This document shows positions 45,101 to 53,554 of a stretch of DNA of 64,000 nucleotides, piece by piece. Numbering within the stretch: the stretch's first letter is position 1; each line of letters opens with the position of its first letter. The notes under the pieces were generated by a model. The model was not told the origin of the DNA. It made no database searches and worked only from the letters and a program-made list of their open reading frames with translations. The DNA is taken from assembly GCF_003952165.1 (NCBI RefSeq), contig NZ_RXFT01000002.1, forward strand, positions 434,001-498,000, in the 5' to 3' direction. Position numbers and translations under genes: made by a program. Source of the stretch: Variovorax guangxiensis. Its GTDB lineage: Bacteria; Pseudomonadota; Gammaproteobacteria; Burkholderiales; Burkholderiaceae_C.

Positions 45101-46066
45101 TCACTCGCCGCGCAGGACCTGCCACAGCTCGCGGTCGCGCTCGGCGGTCCACACCACCGGGTGCTCGATGCCGCGCAGCTCGTCGTAGGCGCGCGAGACA
45201 TCGAATGGCAGCACGTGCTGGAACACGGGCCAGTCGCCGAAGCGCGGCGTCATCGCCGCCTCGGCGCGCGCGAAGCAGCCCTTGAGCGTTTCGCCGGCTG
45301 CGATGCCGGCCTTCACGCTCTCCAGCAGCGTCGAGAGGAAGGCCTTGGTCAGGCCGATGGCGTCCGCGCAGGCGGCTTCGTCCTGCAGCACCGCGCCGCG
45401 GCCGGGCACCAGCACGCGCGGCTTGAGTGCCGCCACTGCATCGAGCGTGCCGGCCCAGTCGCCGATGTAGGCGTCGCCCGCATACACGCCGCAGCGGTTC
45501 TCGACCACGTCGCCCGAGAAGAGCACGCCGCAGTCGGGCAGCCACGCGACCGCGTCGCCGCCCGAATGGCCGCGGCCCAGCGACATCAGCCGCAGCTCGC
45601 GGCCGCCGCCCAGCGGCAGCGTCATCTCGCGGTCGAAGACCTTGGTGGGCATGGTCAGGCCCGGTATCTCTTCCACGCCCGCGAACAGGCGCGGGAAGCG
45701 GCCGACCTCCGAGTCGAAGTCGGCCTGCCCGCGCGTGCGGATCCAGTAGAGCGTGCCGCTGCTGGCGACGATGTCGCGCACCTCGGCGAACGCGCTCGCG
45801 CCCATCACGCGCACCGCGTGATAGTGCGTGAGCACGATGGTGCGGATGGGCTTGTCGGTCACCGTGCGGATGGCGGCCAGGAAGTCGCGCGCCATGCGTG
45901 GCGTGGGGCGGGTGTCGATCAGCACCACGTGGTCGTCGCCGACGACGAAGCCGCAGTTGGGATCGAAGTCGCTGATGTAGCCGTAGGCGCCGGGGCCCAA
46001 CTCCTGCAGCCGGGGCTTCTGCTCGCGGGTGTCGGAGGCGGATGCGAAGGAAACGCTCGTGGTCAT
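45101..46066 (-). CDS. Metallo-beta-lactamase-fold hydrolase with altered metal motif
   Basis: A 321-residue MBL-fold protein. Where HxHxDH is expected it reads HYHAVR at residues 81-86, so the Asp and last His are replaced by Val and Arg. The later LGRGHSGGD and LFSGDVVE (third His, bridging Asp) are kept. Loss of the second-metal ligands suggests a one-metal or modified site. Its ATG overlaps the DUF2783 stop. It may hydrolyse an ester or thioester product of the monooxygenase pathway upstream. Confidence 0.82.
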   Translation of the reverse strand: MTTSVSFASASDTREQKPRLQELGPGAYGYISDFDPNCGFVVGDDHVVLIDTRPTPRMARDFLAAIRTVTDKPIRTIVLTHYHAVRVMGASAFAEVRDIVASSGTLYWIRTRGQADFDSEVGRFPRLFAGVEEIPGLTMPTKVFDREMTLPLGGGRELRLMSLGRGHSGGDAVAWLPDCGVLFSGDVVENRCGVYAGDAYIGDWAGTLDAVAALKPRVLVPGRGAVLQDEAACADAIGLTKAFLSTLLESVKAGIAAGETLKGCFARAEAAMTPRFGDWPVFQHVLPFDVSRAYDELRGIEHPVVWTAERDRELWQVLRGE

Positions 46067-46275
46067 GGGGTGTCTTGCTCCGTCGTCGTGGGTTCTTCTT
46101 CGGCCGCCGCGCGAATGCAGGCGAGCAGCACGTCCTGGTCGGCGCACTGGTTGGCCAGCAGCAGCACGAGGCGGGCGTTGAGGTCGGCGCTCTGCGCCTC
46201 GCTGCGGCCCTCGTGGGCGGCGAGCAGTGCGGCGTAGAAGCCGTCGGGGTCGGGGATGCGGGGCTCGGTGATCAT
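46063..46275 (-). CDS. DUF2783 domain-containing small protein
   Basis: A 70-residue protein too small to be found by domain length alone. It carries the DUF2783 pattern (DPDGFYAALLAAHEGRSEAQ, then DLNARLVLLLANQCADQDVL). Its ATG overlaps the monooxygenase stop and its stop overlaps the MBL start, both as ATGA, so all three are translationally coupled. The family occurs beside FAD aromatic hydroxylases in Burkholderiales. Its role is unknown; a chaperone or regulator of the hydroxylase is a guess. Confidence 0.85.
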   Translation of the reverse strand: MITEPRIPDPDGFYAALLAAHEGRSEAQSADLNARLVLLLANQCADQDVLLACIRAAAEEEPTTTEQDTP

Positions 46276-47924
46276 GGGTTGCGCTCGCTGGCGGCCAGTG
46301 CGGTGCGCACGGCACTGGCGATGGCTTCGGGCGTGGCGTCCGACAGCACGGCGGCCCGGTAGGCGTCGGGGCGCACGAGGACGAGGCTGCCTGCATCGCC
46401 TGCGCCGAGATGGTTCGCGAGCCTTTCGTCGGCCTGCAGCGTGGGCAGGCCGCTGTCGCCACCTACCGCCAGCAAGCGCAGCGGCAGCGACGCGATGGCA
46501 TCGAGCGCCGCTCCTGCCTGCTCGCGTGTCGGCGCGAACCACAGGCCGATGCATTCGGTGCCTTCGGCCAGCAGCTGCATCAGCGTGGTCTCGCAGCCAT
46601 CGGCCCAGCGCAGTGGCAGGTTCTGCACCGAGCGCGCGCCCTCTGGCAGCAGCGGTGCGGGCGGATAGTCGTTGGCGACCGACATGCGGCCGGTGTTCAC
46701 CAGCGCCCGCGCGAACGGGTGGCGCGCCGCCAGCGCCACCACCGCGCGGCGCAGCGTGTGCTCGGCCGGCGAGCGCGGCGCGAGAAAGCGCGCCGAGCGG
46801 CTGGTCACCTGCAGGTTCTGCTTCGCGGCGGGCTGGCGCTCGGCGTCGTAGCTGTCGAGCAGCGCATCGCCGGCCCTGCCCTGCGCGACCAGCGCGAGCT
46901 TCCAGCCGAGGTTGGCCGCGTCCTGGATGCCGCTGTTGCCGCCGCGCGCGCCGAAGGGGCTCACCACGTGCGCCGCGTCGCCGATGAAGAACACGCGGCC
47001 GTGGCGGAAGCTGTCGAGCAGGTGGTCTCGGTAGCCATAGGGGCCGATCCAGACGAACTCGAACTCCACGTCCGGACCGAGCTGCTCGCGCAGCCGCGCG
47101 CCCGCCACTTCGGGCTTGCTGATGTAGCCGGTGTCGCAGTCCTCGGGCATCTGGTAGTCGATGCGCCACACGCCGTCGGCCATCAGGTGCTGCCACACGC
47201 CGCGGCCTTCGTTGAAGGGCGCGTCCACCCAGGTCCAGCGCTCGGTGGGCAGCGGCTTCCTGAAGCGCACGTCGCTGATGCACCAGCGGTCGGTGCTGCG
47301 CGAGGAATGCGCGTCGATGCCGAGCTGCGTGCGGATCGCGCTGTTGGCGCCGGTGGCGTCGATCAGCCGGTCGGCCTCGATGGTGTAGCTGCCGGCGGGC
47401 GTCTCGACTTCCAGGCGCACGCCGTCGGCGAACTGCTCCACGCGCGTGACGCGGTTCTTCCAGCGCAGGTCGGTCAGCCCCAGCTCGAGGATGCGATCGA
47501 CCAGGAACCACTCGACGTAGAACTGCTGCAGGTTGATGAAGGGCGGCTGCCGCGAGACGCTGTTGGCCTGCAGGTTGAAGTTGTAGACCTCCTGCTCGCC
47601 CGAGAAGGTGCGCCCGAACGACCAGGTGATGCCCCTGGCTGCGATGCGCTCGTAGATGCCCAGGCGCTCGAAGATCTCCAGGCTCTTCTGCGCGTAGCAG
47701 ATGCCGCGCGACGACGCGCCGCGCACGCCGACGGTGTCGTCCTCGTCGAGCAGCATGGCGCGCACCCCGCGCTGCGCGAGGTCGCAGGCCAGCGTGAGGC
47801 CCGAGGGGCCGGCGCCGACGATCACGATGGGGTGCCGCGCGGGCTTCGTGCTGCCCAGCTCGGGCGGTGGCGTGAAGGGCCAGACCGGCAGCTCGTAGGC
47901 CGGGGCGAAAGCGAAGTTTTCCAT
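46272..47924 (-). CDS. FAD-dependent aromatic hydroxylase (MhpA/PheA-like)
   Basis: A 550-residue class A flavin monooxygenase. The FAD-binding GxGxxG is in IVIVGAGPSGLTLACDLAQR near residue 34. The DG-type middle motif is near 190 (ADRLIDATGANSAIRTQLG). FIGDAAHVVSPFGARGGNSG near 316 is the GD motif binding the ribityl chain. A C-terminal thioredoxin-like region ends the protein. Relatives hydroxylate phenolic acids with NADH and O2. It shares an operon with a VOC enzyme and hydrolases, as expected for ring hydroxylation, cleavage and hydrolysis. Confidence 0.88.
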   Translation of the reverse strand: MENFAFAPAYELPVWPFTPPPELGSTKPARHPIVIVGAGPSGLTLACDLAQRGVRAMLLDEDDTVGVRGASSRGICYAQKSLEIFERLGIYERIAARGITWSFGRTFSGEQEVYNFNLQANSVSRQPPFINLQQFYVEWFLVDRILELGLTDLRWKNRVTRVEQFADGVRLEVETPAGSYTIEADRLIDATGANSAIRTQLGIDAHSSRSTDRWCISDVRFRKPLPTERWTWVDAPFNEGRGVWQHLMADGVWRIDYQMPEDCDTGYISKPEVAGARLREQLGPDVEFEFVWIGPYGYRDHLLDSFRHGRVFFIGDAAHVVSPFGARGGNSGIQDAANLGWKLALVAQGRAGDALLDSYDAERQPAAKQNLQVTSRSARFLAPRSPAEHTLRRAVVALAARHPFARALVNTGRMSVANDYPPAPLLPEGARSVQNLPLRWADGCETTLMQLLAEGTECIGLWFAPTREQAGAALDAIASLPLRLLAVGGDSGLPTLQADERLANHLGAGDAGSLVLVRPDAYRAAVLSDATPEAIASAVRTALAASERNP

Positions 47925-47937
47925 GGTGGCTCTGCGG

Positions 47938-49059
47938 CTACAGCGCGTGCGCGAACTCGGCGATGGCGTCCGCCGCCTTCGGGATCAGCTCCGGCTGCCC
48001 CGCCAGATAGTGGTTGCCGCCGACGATGTCGACGTTGCGGATGCGCGATCCGCCCGCCGCCATCCACGCATCGCGCGTGCTCGGGAAGGTCGACTGGTCG
48101 CCGGTGTAGGTCAGCAGCAGCTTCGGCACCGTGGTGCGCGCGAGGTTGGTCGGACCGTCGGCCTGCGAGCGCGACGACCACTGCGAGAGAAAGGCCGTGA
48201 GCGAGGTGGTGCGCCCCATCGCGTTGGCCGAGTAGTTCACCTGCCGCGCGTCGCCCCACACGCTGCCGGGCAGGCGGTCGTTGGGGTCGAGCGAGAGGTC
48301 GACGCAGCGCGGATCGGCATGCGTGCGGTAGACGATGAAGGTCTGGTCGCGCGGCGCGCCGGGTGTGCCGCGCAGCAGCGCGAGTCGGTCGAGGCACCAC
48401 TGCTCGATGCGATCCAGCCGCGCCTTCTGCGCGGCGCCGAAGCGCGCGAGGAAGTCGCGGTCGTAGGGCACGCGGTGGCGCGCGTCGTACATGTCGAGTT
48501 CGGGGTCGACCGAGAGCGGGTCGTGCTCGTCGGTGACCGAGGGGTCGATCCAGTCGCGCATCAGCCGCGTGCGGCCCAGGTGCGCGGCGCACAGCGCGAT
48601 GCCGTTCACGGGCGGCAGGTCGTCGGGGTGCAGGTGCGTGGGGTCGCCGTCGGGCAGGTGCGTGGCGGTGAGCTGCTCGGCCTGCGCCTGGTAGAAGGCC
48701 GAAAGTGCCGCGCCGCCGGAGTTGCCGACGAGAAACACCTTTTCGTAGCCGGCGGCGCGCAGGTACTGCACGCCCGCGCCCAGGTCTTGAATCGCGCGCT
48801 CCATCAGCAGCACCGTGTCGTTGCCCACGAAGCGCGAGTTCAGGCCCATGCAGCAGATGCCGCGCTCGGCCAGCGGGCCGATCAGGTAGTGGCCCATGAA
48901 GTTGCTCGTGGGGTGCATCACGATGGCGGCGATCTTCTTCGGGCCCTGCGGCGCGCGGTAGGCACCATAGATGCGCGGGCGCAGCAGCTGCAGGCCCGAC
49001 TGGCTCTCCATGGCCGCGCCGGGCTTCACGTCGATGACGGCGAGTTGGAGCTCAGGCAT
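47938..49059 (-). CDS. Alpha/beta hydrolase of the catabolic operon
   Basis: A 373-residue hydrolase, with the ATG at 49057-49059 chosen over one three codons upstream because it trims the overlap with the VOC gene. The nucleophile elbow is LVGNSGGAALSAF near residue 115. The strand before it carries IVMHPTSNFMGHYL with an oxyanion-type region, and the catalytic His is probably in VGGNHYLAGQ near 350. The family of large secreted-type lipases is similar, but no signal peptide is seen. It may open the lactone or hydrolyse the ring-cleavage product. Confidence 0.75.
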   Translation of the reverse strand: MPELQLAVIDVKPGAAMESQSGLQLLRPRIYGAYRAPQGPKKIAAIVMHPTSNFMGHYLIGPLAERGICCMGLNSRFVGNDTVLLMERAIQDLGAGVQYLRAAGYEKVFLVGNSGGAALSAFYQAQAEQLTATHLPDGDPTHLHPDDLPPVNGIALCAAHLGRTRLMRDWIDPSVTDEHDPLSVDPELDMYDARHRVPYDRDFLARFGAAQKARLDRIEQWCLDRLALLRGTPGAPRDQTFIVYRTHADPRCVDLSLDPNDRLPGSVWGDARQVNYSANAMGRTTSLTAFLSQWSSRSQADGPTNLARTTVPKLLLTYTGDQSTFPSTRDAWMAAGGSRIRNVDIVGGNHYLAGQPELIPKAADAIAEFAHAL

Positions 49060-49597
49060 TCGACGCATCCTTCGCGGCGGCGGCGCGCAGGCCGGCCTTG
49101 CGCGCGGTCCATGCGTCGAGCTCGGCGCGCGCGCGCAGTGCGTGCTCGTCCATCTCCGACTGCGGCACGGTCGGCGTGGTCAGCTCCACGCGGATGCCGT
49201 TGGGGTCGAAGAAGTAGATCGATTCGATGATGTGGTGGTCGGTCACGCCCAGCACCTCGACGCCCGCGCCTTCGAGCCGCGCCTTGGCGGCCAGCAGGTC
49301 GGCCACCGAATCCACGCGCAGCGCGATGTGGTTCACCCACGAGGGCGTGTTGGGCGAGGGCAGCGCGGCGACGTCATCGCCGAGGTCGAAGAAGGCGATG
49401 TACGAGCCGTCGCGCATCTGGAAGAAGATGTGCACGTAGGGGCAGTACTCGCCGGTGCTCGGCACGTGGTCGCTCTTGATGACGTGGGCCAGCGGCAGGC
49501 CCAGCAGGTCTTCGTAGAAACGGCGGGTTTCCTCGCTGTCGCGGCAGCGCCAGGCGAAGTGGTGCAGACCGCGCACGGGCGGCGGTGGGGTAGGCAT
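49052..49597 (-). CDS. VOC (glyoxalase/extradiol dioxygenase-like) family protein
   Basis: A 181-residue VOC protein with two beta-alpha-beta-beta-beta modules: GLHHFAWRCRDSEETRRFYE near 10 and WVNHIALRVDSVADLLAAKA near 87, then IYFFDPNGIRVELT. The His and Glu positions fit a metal site. It could be a ring-cleaving dioxygenase or an isomerase. It is the first gene of the reverse operon and faces a divergent LysR gene 93 bases away. Confidence 0.85.
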   Translation of the reverse strand: MPTPPPPVRGLHHFAWRCRDSEETRRFYEDLLGLPLAHVIKSDHVPSTGEYCPYVHIFFQMRDGSYIAFFDLGDDVAALPSPNTPSWVNHIALRVDSVADLLAAKARLEGAGVEVLGVTDHHIIESIYFFDPNGIRVELTTPTVPQSEMDEHALRARAELDAWTARKAGLRAAAAKDASNA

Positions 49598-49662
49598 GGC
49601 TCGTGTGTCTCCGGTGAGCCGGTATTGGGCGATGCCGCGTCTTATGATGCAATCGAAATTAA

Positions 49663-49678
49663 TTCATCGATTGATGAA
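49663..49678. promoter_or_regulatory. Inverted repeat TTCATC-GATT-GATGAA in the divergent promoter
   Basis: A perfect six-base inverted repeat in the 93-base gap between the VOC operon and lysR, within AT-rich DNA. LysR-type regulators bind T-N11-A type dyads in exactly this position. A binding role is inferred. Confidence 0.55.
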
Positions 49679-49690
49679 GCATTCATATAT

Positions 49691-50599
49691 ATGAACCTTA
49701 CCCTGCGCCAGCTGCGCGCCTTCGCCGCCGTGGCCGAGACCGGCAGCTTCACCGCCGCGGCGCAGCAGCTGCACCTCACGCAGTCGGCGCTCAGCGTGCT
49801 GGTGCGCGAGCTGGAGCGCGAGATGGGCGTGCAGCTGCTCGACCGCAACACGCGACGCGTTCAGCTGTCGGAGGCGGGGCGCGAGTTCCTGCCCTCGGTG
49901 CACCGGCTGCTGGGCGACCTGGCCGGTGCGGTGGCCGGCGTCACCGATTTGCGTGACAAGAAGAAAGGCTTGCTACGGCTTGCCGCGCCGCAGCTCATGG
50001 CCTGCACCTTGATGCCGCGCGTGATCGCCCTCTACCGCGAGCAGTACCCCGACGTGGACGTGCGCCTGGCCGACACCCTGCCCGAGCACCTGCTCGCGGG
50101 CGTGACGGCCGGCGACGTGGAACTGGCCGTGGGGCAGGACGTGGCGGTCGACGACGCCATCGAGCGCCGCACGCTGCTGCGCGACCGGCACTGGCTGATC
50201 TGCCTGCCCGGCCACGCCTTCGCCGGCCGTCGCAAGGTGCGCTGGCACGAGCTCGAGCCCTACACCTTCATCGCGCCCACGCGCGACTTCCGCCAGCGCG
50301 TGCTGCCCGAGCTGGCCCCCGCCGAGCGCGAGTACATGCTGCGCCCCGGCACGCAGGAGGTGTCGTACATGACCACCGCGCTGGGCATGGTCGCCTCGGG
50401 GCTGGGGCTGACCGTGTGCCCCACCTACTCGGCGCCGCTGGTGCGCGCCCACGGGCTGCAGATGGTGCGGCTGGAGTCGCCCGACTTCCATCGCGAGGTG
50501 TGCGTCTACAGCGCGGCGCGGCGGTCGCTGTCGCCTGCGGCCGCGAGCTTCGTGGCGGTTCTGGAAAGTTTCGCGCGCGAACAGCAGCAGAAAGACTGA
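49691..50599 (+). CDS. LysR family transcriptional regulator
   Basis: A 302-residue regulator, starting at the ATG at 49691. The winged helix-turn-helix is at about 1-60 (LRQLRAFAAVAETGSFTAAA, then LHLTQSALSVLVRELEREMG). The periplasmic-binding-like inducer domain follows (RLAAPQLMACTLMPRVIALY onwards). It diverges from the VOC-hydrolase-monooxygenase operon and is its likely activator, with an aromatic pathway intermediate as inducer. Confidence 0.92.
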   Translation: MNLTLRQLRAFAAVAETGSFTAAAQQLHLTQSALSVLVRELEREMGVQLLDRNTRRVQLSEAGREFLPSVHRLLGDLAGAVAGVTDLRDKKKGLLRLAAPQLMACTLMPRVIALYREQYPDVDVRLADTLPEHLLAGVTAGDVELAVGQDVAVDDAIERRTLLRDRHWLICLPGHAFAGRRKVRWHELEPYTFIAPTRDFRQRVLPELAPAEREYMLRPGTQEVSYMTTALGMVASGLGLTVCPTYSAPLVRAHGLQMVRLESPDFHREVCVYSAARRSLSPAAASFVAVLESFAREQQQKD

Positions 50600-50654
50600 G
50601 GAAAAGCATCAGCGCGCGGCAAGAGGCGCGTAGAGCCGGCGATGGGGCCAAAAC

Positions 50655-50660
50655 TACAAT
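50655..50660 (+). promoter_or_regulatory. Candidate -10 box TACAAT of pgk
   Basis: TACAAT lies 41 bases before the pgk ATG in the context AAAACTACAATGCAGCC. No clear -35 is seen in the GC-rich sequence before it. The same style of box is present upstream of yajC. Confidence 0.45.
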
Positions 50661-50701
50661 GCAGCCGATCCCCGTCTTCCAATCTTCTCCAGGTTTTCCC
50701 A

Positions 50702-51895
50702 ATGAACGTCATTCGATTCACCGACCTCTGCGCGCAGGGCAAGGCCGCCGGCCAGCGCGTCTTCATCCGTGCCGACCTCAACGTGCCGCAGGACGACGCC
50801 GGCAACATCACCGAAGACACCCGCATCCGCGCCTCGGTGCCCTGCATCAAGCTGGCGCTGGACGCCGGCGCGGCCGTGATGGTCACCTCGCACCTGGGCC
50901 GCCCGACCGAGGGCGAGTTCAAGCCGGAAGACTCGCTGGCGCCCGTCGCCAGGCGCCTGGGCGAGCTGCTCGGCCGCGAAGTGCCGCTCGTCTCCAACTG
51001 GGTCGACGGCGTCGACGTGAAGCCCGGCCAGGTGGTGCTGCTCGAGAACTGCCGCGTCAACAAGGGCGAGAAGAAGAACGACGAAGGCCTGGCCCGCAAG
51101 CTGGCCGCGCTCACCGACATCTACGTGAACGACGCCTTCGGCACCGCGCACCGCGCCGAGGCCACCACCTACGGCATCGCGCAGTTCGCCAAGGTGGCCG
51201 CGGCCGGCCCGCTGCTGGCGGCCGAGATCGACGCCATCACCAAGGCGCTGGCGCAGCCCAAGCGCCCGCTGGTGGCCATCGTGGCGGGCTCCAAGGTGAG
51301 CACCAAGCTGACCATCCTGAAGAGCCTGTCGGCCAACGTCGACCAGCTCATCGTGGGCGGCGGCATCGCCAACACCTTCATGCTGGCCGCGGGCCTGAAG
51401 ATCGGCAAGTCGCTGGCCGAGCCCGACCTGGTCGAAGAAGCCAAGGCGGTGATCGACGCCATGCGCGCGCGCGGCGCCGACGTGCCCATTCCGGTGGACG
51501 TGGTCACGGCCAAGACCTTCGCGGCCGACGCGGCCGCCACCGTCAAGGACGCGAGCGACGTGGCCGAGGACGACCTGATCCTCGACATCGGCCCGAAGAC
51601 GGCTGCCCAGCTCGCCGCGCAGCTGCGCGAGGCCGGCACCATCGTCTGGAATGGCCCGGTGGGCGTGTTCGAGTTCGACGCCTTCGCGGGCGGCACCAAG
51701 GCCATCGCGCAGGCCATCGCCGAGAGCAGCGCGTTCTCGATCGCCGGCGGCGGCGACACGCTGGCGGCCATCGCCAAGTACGGCATCGAGAAGCAGGTCG
51801 GCTACATCTCCACCGGGGGCGGTGCCTTCCTGGAAGTGCTGGAAGGCAAGACCCTGCCGGCCTTCGAGATCCTGTCGAAGCGGGCTGCCGGCTGA
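50702..51895 (+). CDS. pgk: Phosphoglycerate kinase
   Basis: A 397-residue glycolytic kinase. The ATG at 50702 gives [20 protein letters not shown]; the frame extends upstream without a better start. Typical motifs are [16 protein letters not shown] near 22, [15 protein letters not shown] near 57, [14 protein letters not shown] near 200, and the nucleotide-binding [13 protein letters not shown] near 350. It interconverts 1,3-bisphosphoglycerate and 3-phosphoglycerate with ADP/ATP. Pyruvate kinase follows after 107 bases. Confidence 0.97.
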   Translation: MNVIRFTDLCAQGKAAGQRVFIRADLNVPQDDAGNITEDTRIRASVPCIKLALDAGAAVMVTSHLGRPTEGEFKPEDSLAPVARRLGELLGREVPLVSNWVDGVDVKPGQVVLLENCRVNKGEKKNDEGLARKLAALTDIYVNDAFGTAHRAEATTYGIAQFAKVAAAGPLLAAEIDAITKALAQPKRPLVAIVAGSKVSTKLTILKSLSANVDQLIVGGGIANTFMLAAGLKIGKSLAEPDLVEEAKAVIDAMRARGADVPIPVDVVTAKTFAADAAATVKDASDVAEDDLILDIGPKTAAQLAAQLREAGTIVWNGPVGVFEFDAFAGGTKAIAQAIAESSAFSIAGGGDTLAAIAKYGIEKQVGYISTGGGAFLEVLEGKTLPAFEILSKRAAG

Positions 51896-51963
51896 ACCGG
51901 CTCGGGCCGGTGGCCGGAGCTCATCGAGGAAAAACCCATGGGTGACTTCCGTCCGACACACAA

Positions 51964-51975
51964 ACTGTATACAGT
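51964..51975. promoter_or_regulatory. Perfect palindrome ACTGTATACAGT ahead of pyk
   Basis: A twelve-base perfect palindrome lies 27 bases upstream of the pyk ATG, in an AT-rich promoter-like stretch. The half-sites are too close for a LexA box. It resembles operators of GntR-type regulators, but the bound factor is unknown. Confidence 0.5.
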
Positions 51976-52002
51976 AGCGAATACAAAACGGAGACTACCC
52001 TC

Positions 52003-53451
52003 ATGAGCACGGACCGCATTCCCCGCCACGCCACCAAGATCGTCGCCACCCTCGGTCCGGCGTCCAGTTCGCCCGATCTGCTGGAGAAGATGATCCAGGC
52101 CAAGGTCAGCGTGGTGCGGCTGAACTTCAGCCACGGTACGGCGCAGGACCACATCGACCGCGCCGCCATGGTGCGCGAAGCCGCCCGCAAGGCCGGCCGC
52201 GAGGTGGCCATCATGGCCGACCTGCAGGGCCCCAAGATCCGCGTGGGCAAGTTCGCGCAGGGCAAGGTCTGGCTCGAGCAGGGCGCCAAGTTCGTGCTCG
52301 ACGCCTCGCGTACCGAGCCCGGCGACGCCGATGCCGTGGGCCTCGACTACAAGGACCTGCCGCGCGACGTGAAGCCCGGCGACAGGCTGCTGCTGAACGA
52401 CGGCCTCATCGTGCTGACCGTCGACGCCGTCAAGGGCGAGGCGGTGCACACCACCGTGAAGCTCGGCGGCGAGCTCTCGAACAACAAGGGCATCAACAAG
52501 CAGGGCGGCGGCCTCACCGCGCCCGCGCTGACGGCCAAGGACATGGAAGACATCAAGACCGCGATGAGCTTCCAGGCCGACTACGTGGCGGTGAGCTTCC
52601 CCAAGAACGCCACCGACATGGAAATGGCCCGCCAGCTGTGCAACGTGGCCGCCGCCGAATACGGCCACAAGCCCGGCATGATCGCCAAGATCGAGCGCGC
52701 CGAGGCCATTCCGAAGCTCGAAGAGATCCTGCGCGCCAGCGACGGCATCATGGTCGCGCGCGGCGACCTCGCGGTCGAGGTGGGCAACGCGGCGGTGCCC
52801 GCGCTGCAGAAGAAGATGATCCGCATGGCGCGCGAGATGGACAAGGTGGTCATCACCGCGACCCAGATGATGGAGTCGATGATCACCAACCCAGTGCCCA
52901 CGCGCGCCGAGGTGAGCGACGTGGCCAACGCCGTGCTCGACGGCACCGATGCCGTCATGCTCTCGGCCGAGACTGCCTCGGGCCGCTATCCGCTCGAGAC
53001 CGTGCAGGAGATGAGCCGCATCTGCGAGGCCGCCGAAGCCGCCGAAGACAAGCAGCTCGACGCCGACTTCAGCGGCCAGAACTACAGCCGCATCGACCAG
53101 TCGATCGCCATGGGCGCGCTCTTCACCGCCCACCACCTGGGCGCCAAGGCCATCGTGGCGCTCACCGAGTCGGGCTCCACGCCGCTGTGGATGAGCCGCC
53201 ACCGCGCGCACATTCCCATGTACGCGCTGACCTCGCGCCTGGCCACGCAGCGCAAGATGGCGCTCTACCGCAACGTGCGCCCGCTGCTCATGGACTCGGA
53301 AAGCGACCGCGACACCGCGCTGCTGCAGGCCGAGAACCACCTGAAGAAGCGCGGCATCGTGCAAAGCGGCGACGTCTACGCCATCACCTGCGGCGAGCCG
53401 ATGGGTGCCCCCGGCGGCACCAACATGCTCAAGATCTGCCGAGCAAGTTAA
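52003..53451 (+). CDS. pyk: Pyruvate kinase
   Basis: A 482-residue enzyme converting phosphoenolpyruvate and ADP to pyruvate and ATP. The order of motifs is typical: ATKIVATLGPASSSPDLLEK near 5, VVRLNFSHGTAQDH near 37, MADLQGPKIRVGKF near 70, MVARGDLAVEVG near 248 and ITATQMMESMITNPVPTRAE near 285. The C-terminal allosteric domain is near 350-480. Cluster with pgk and fba suggests coordinated lower glycolysis or gluconeogenesis. Confidence 0.96.
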   Translation: MSTDRIPRHATKIVATLGPASSSPDLLEKMIQAKVSVVRLNFSHGTAQDHIDRAAMVREAARKAGREVAIMADLQGPKIRVGKFAQGKVWLEQGAKFVLDASRTEPGDADAVGLDYKDLPRDVKPGDRLLLNDGLIVLTVDAVKGEAVHTTVKLGGELSNNKGINKQGGGLTAPALTAKDMEDIKTAMSFQADYVAVSFPKNATDMEMARQLCNVAAAEYGHKPGMIAKIERAEAIPKLEEILRASDGIMVARGDLAVEVGNAAVPALQKKMIRMAREMDKVVITATQMMESMITNPVPTRAEVSDVANAVLDGTDAVMLSAETASGRYPLETVQEMSRICEAAEAAEDKQLDADFSGQNYSRIDQSIAMGALFTAHHLGAKAIVALTESGSTPLWMSRHRAHIPMYALTSRLATQRKMALYRNVRPLLMDSESDRDTALLQAENHLKKRGIVQSGDVYAITCGEPMGAPGGTNMLKICRAS

Positions 53452-53454
53452 GCA

Positions 53455-53550
53455 AACCCCCAGGCTTCGCGCACTTCGTGTCGCTGCGCCAACCCCCTTG
53501 CAGGGGGCAACACCTGCGGCCCGGCGAAGCCGGTTCCGCGGTGTTCCTGG
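53455..53550 (+). repeat. Interspersed intergenic repeat, copy B
   Basis: The block runs from CCCCCAGGCTTCGCGCACTT through an inner CCCCCTTGCAGGGGG stem to AGCCGGTTCCGCGGTGTTCC. It matches copy A at 37770-37866 in reverse orientation along most of its length. It fills the space between the convergent pyk and acdS genes and could terminate both. Confidence 0.72.
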
Positions 53551-53554
53551 AAAC

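Noticed and set aside
51964..51975. A LexA (SOS) box upstream of pyk
   Set aside because: CTGT and ACAG are only two bases apart, whereas the LexA site needs eight between them.
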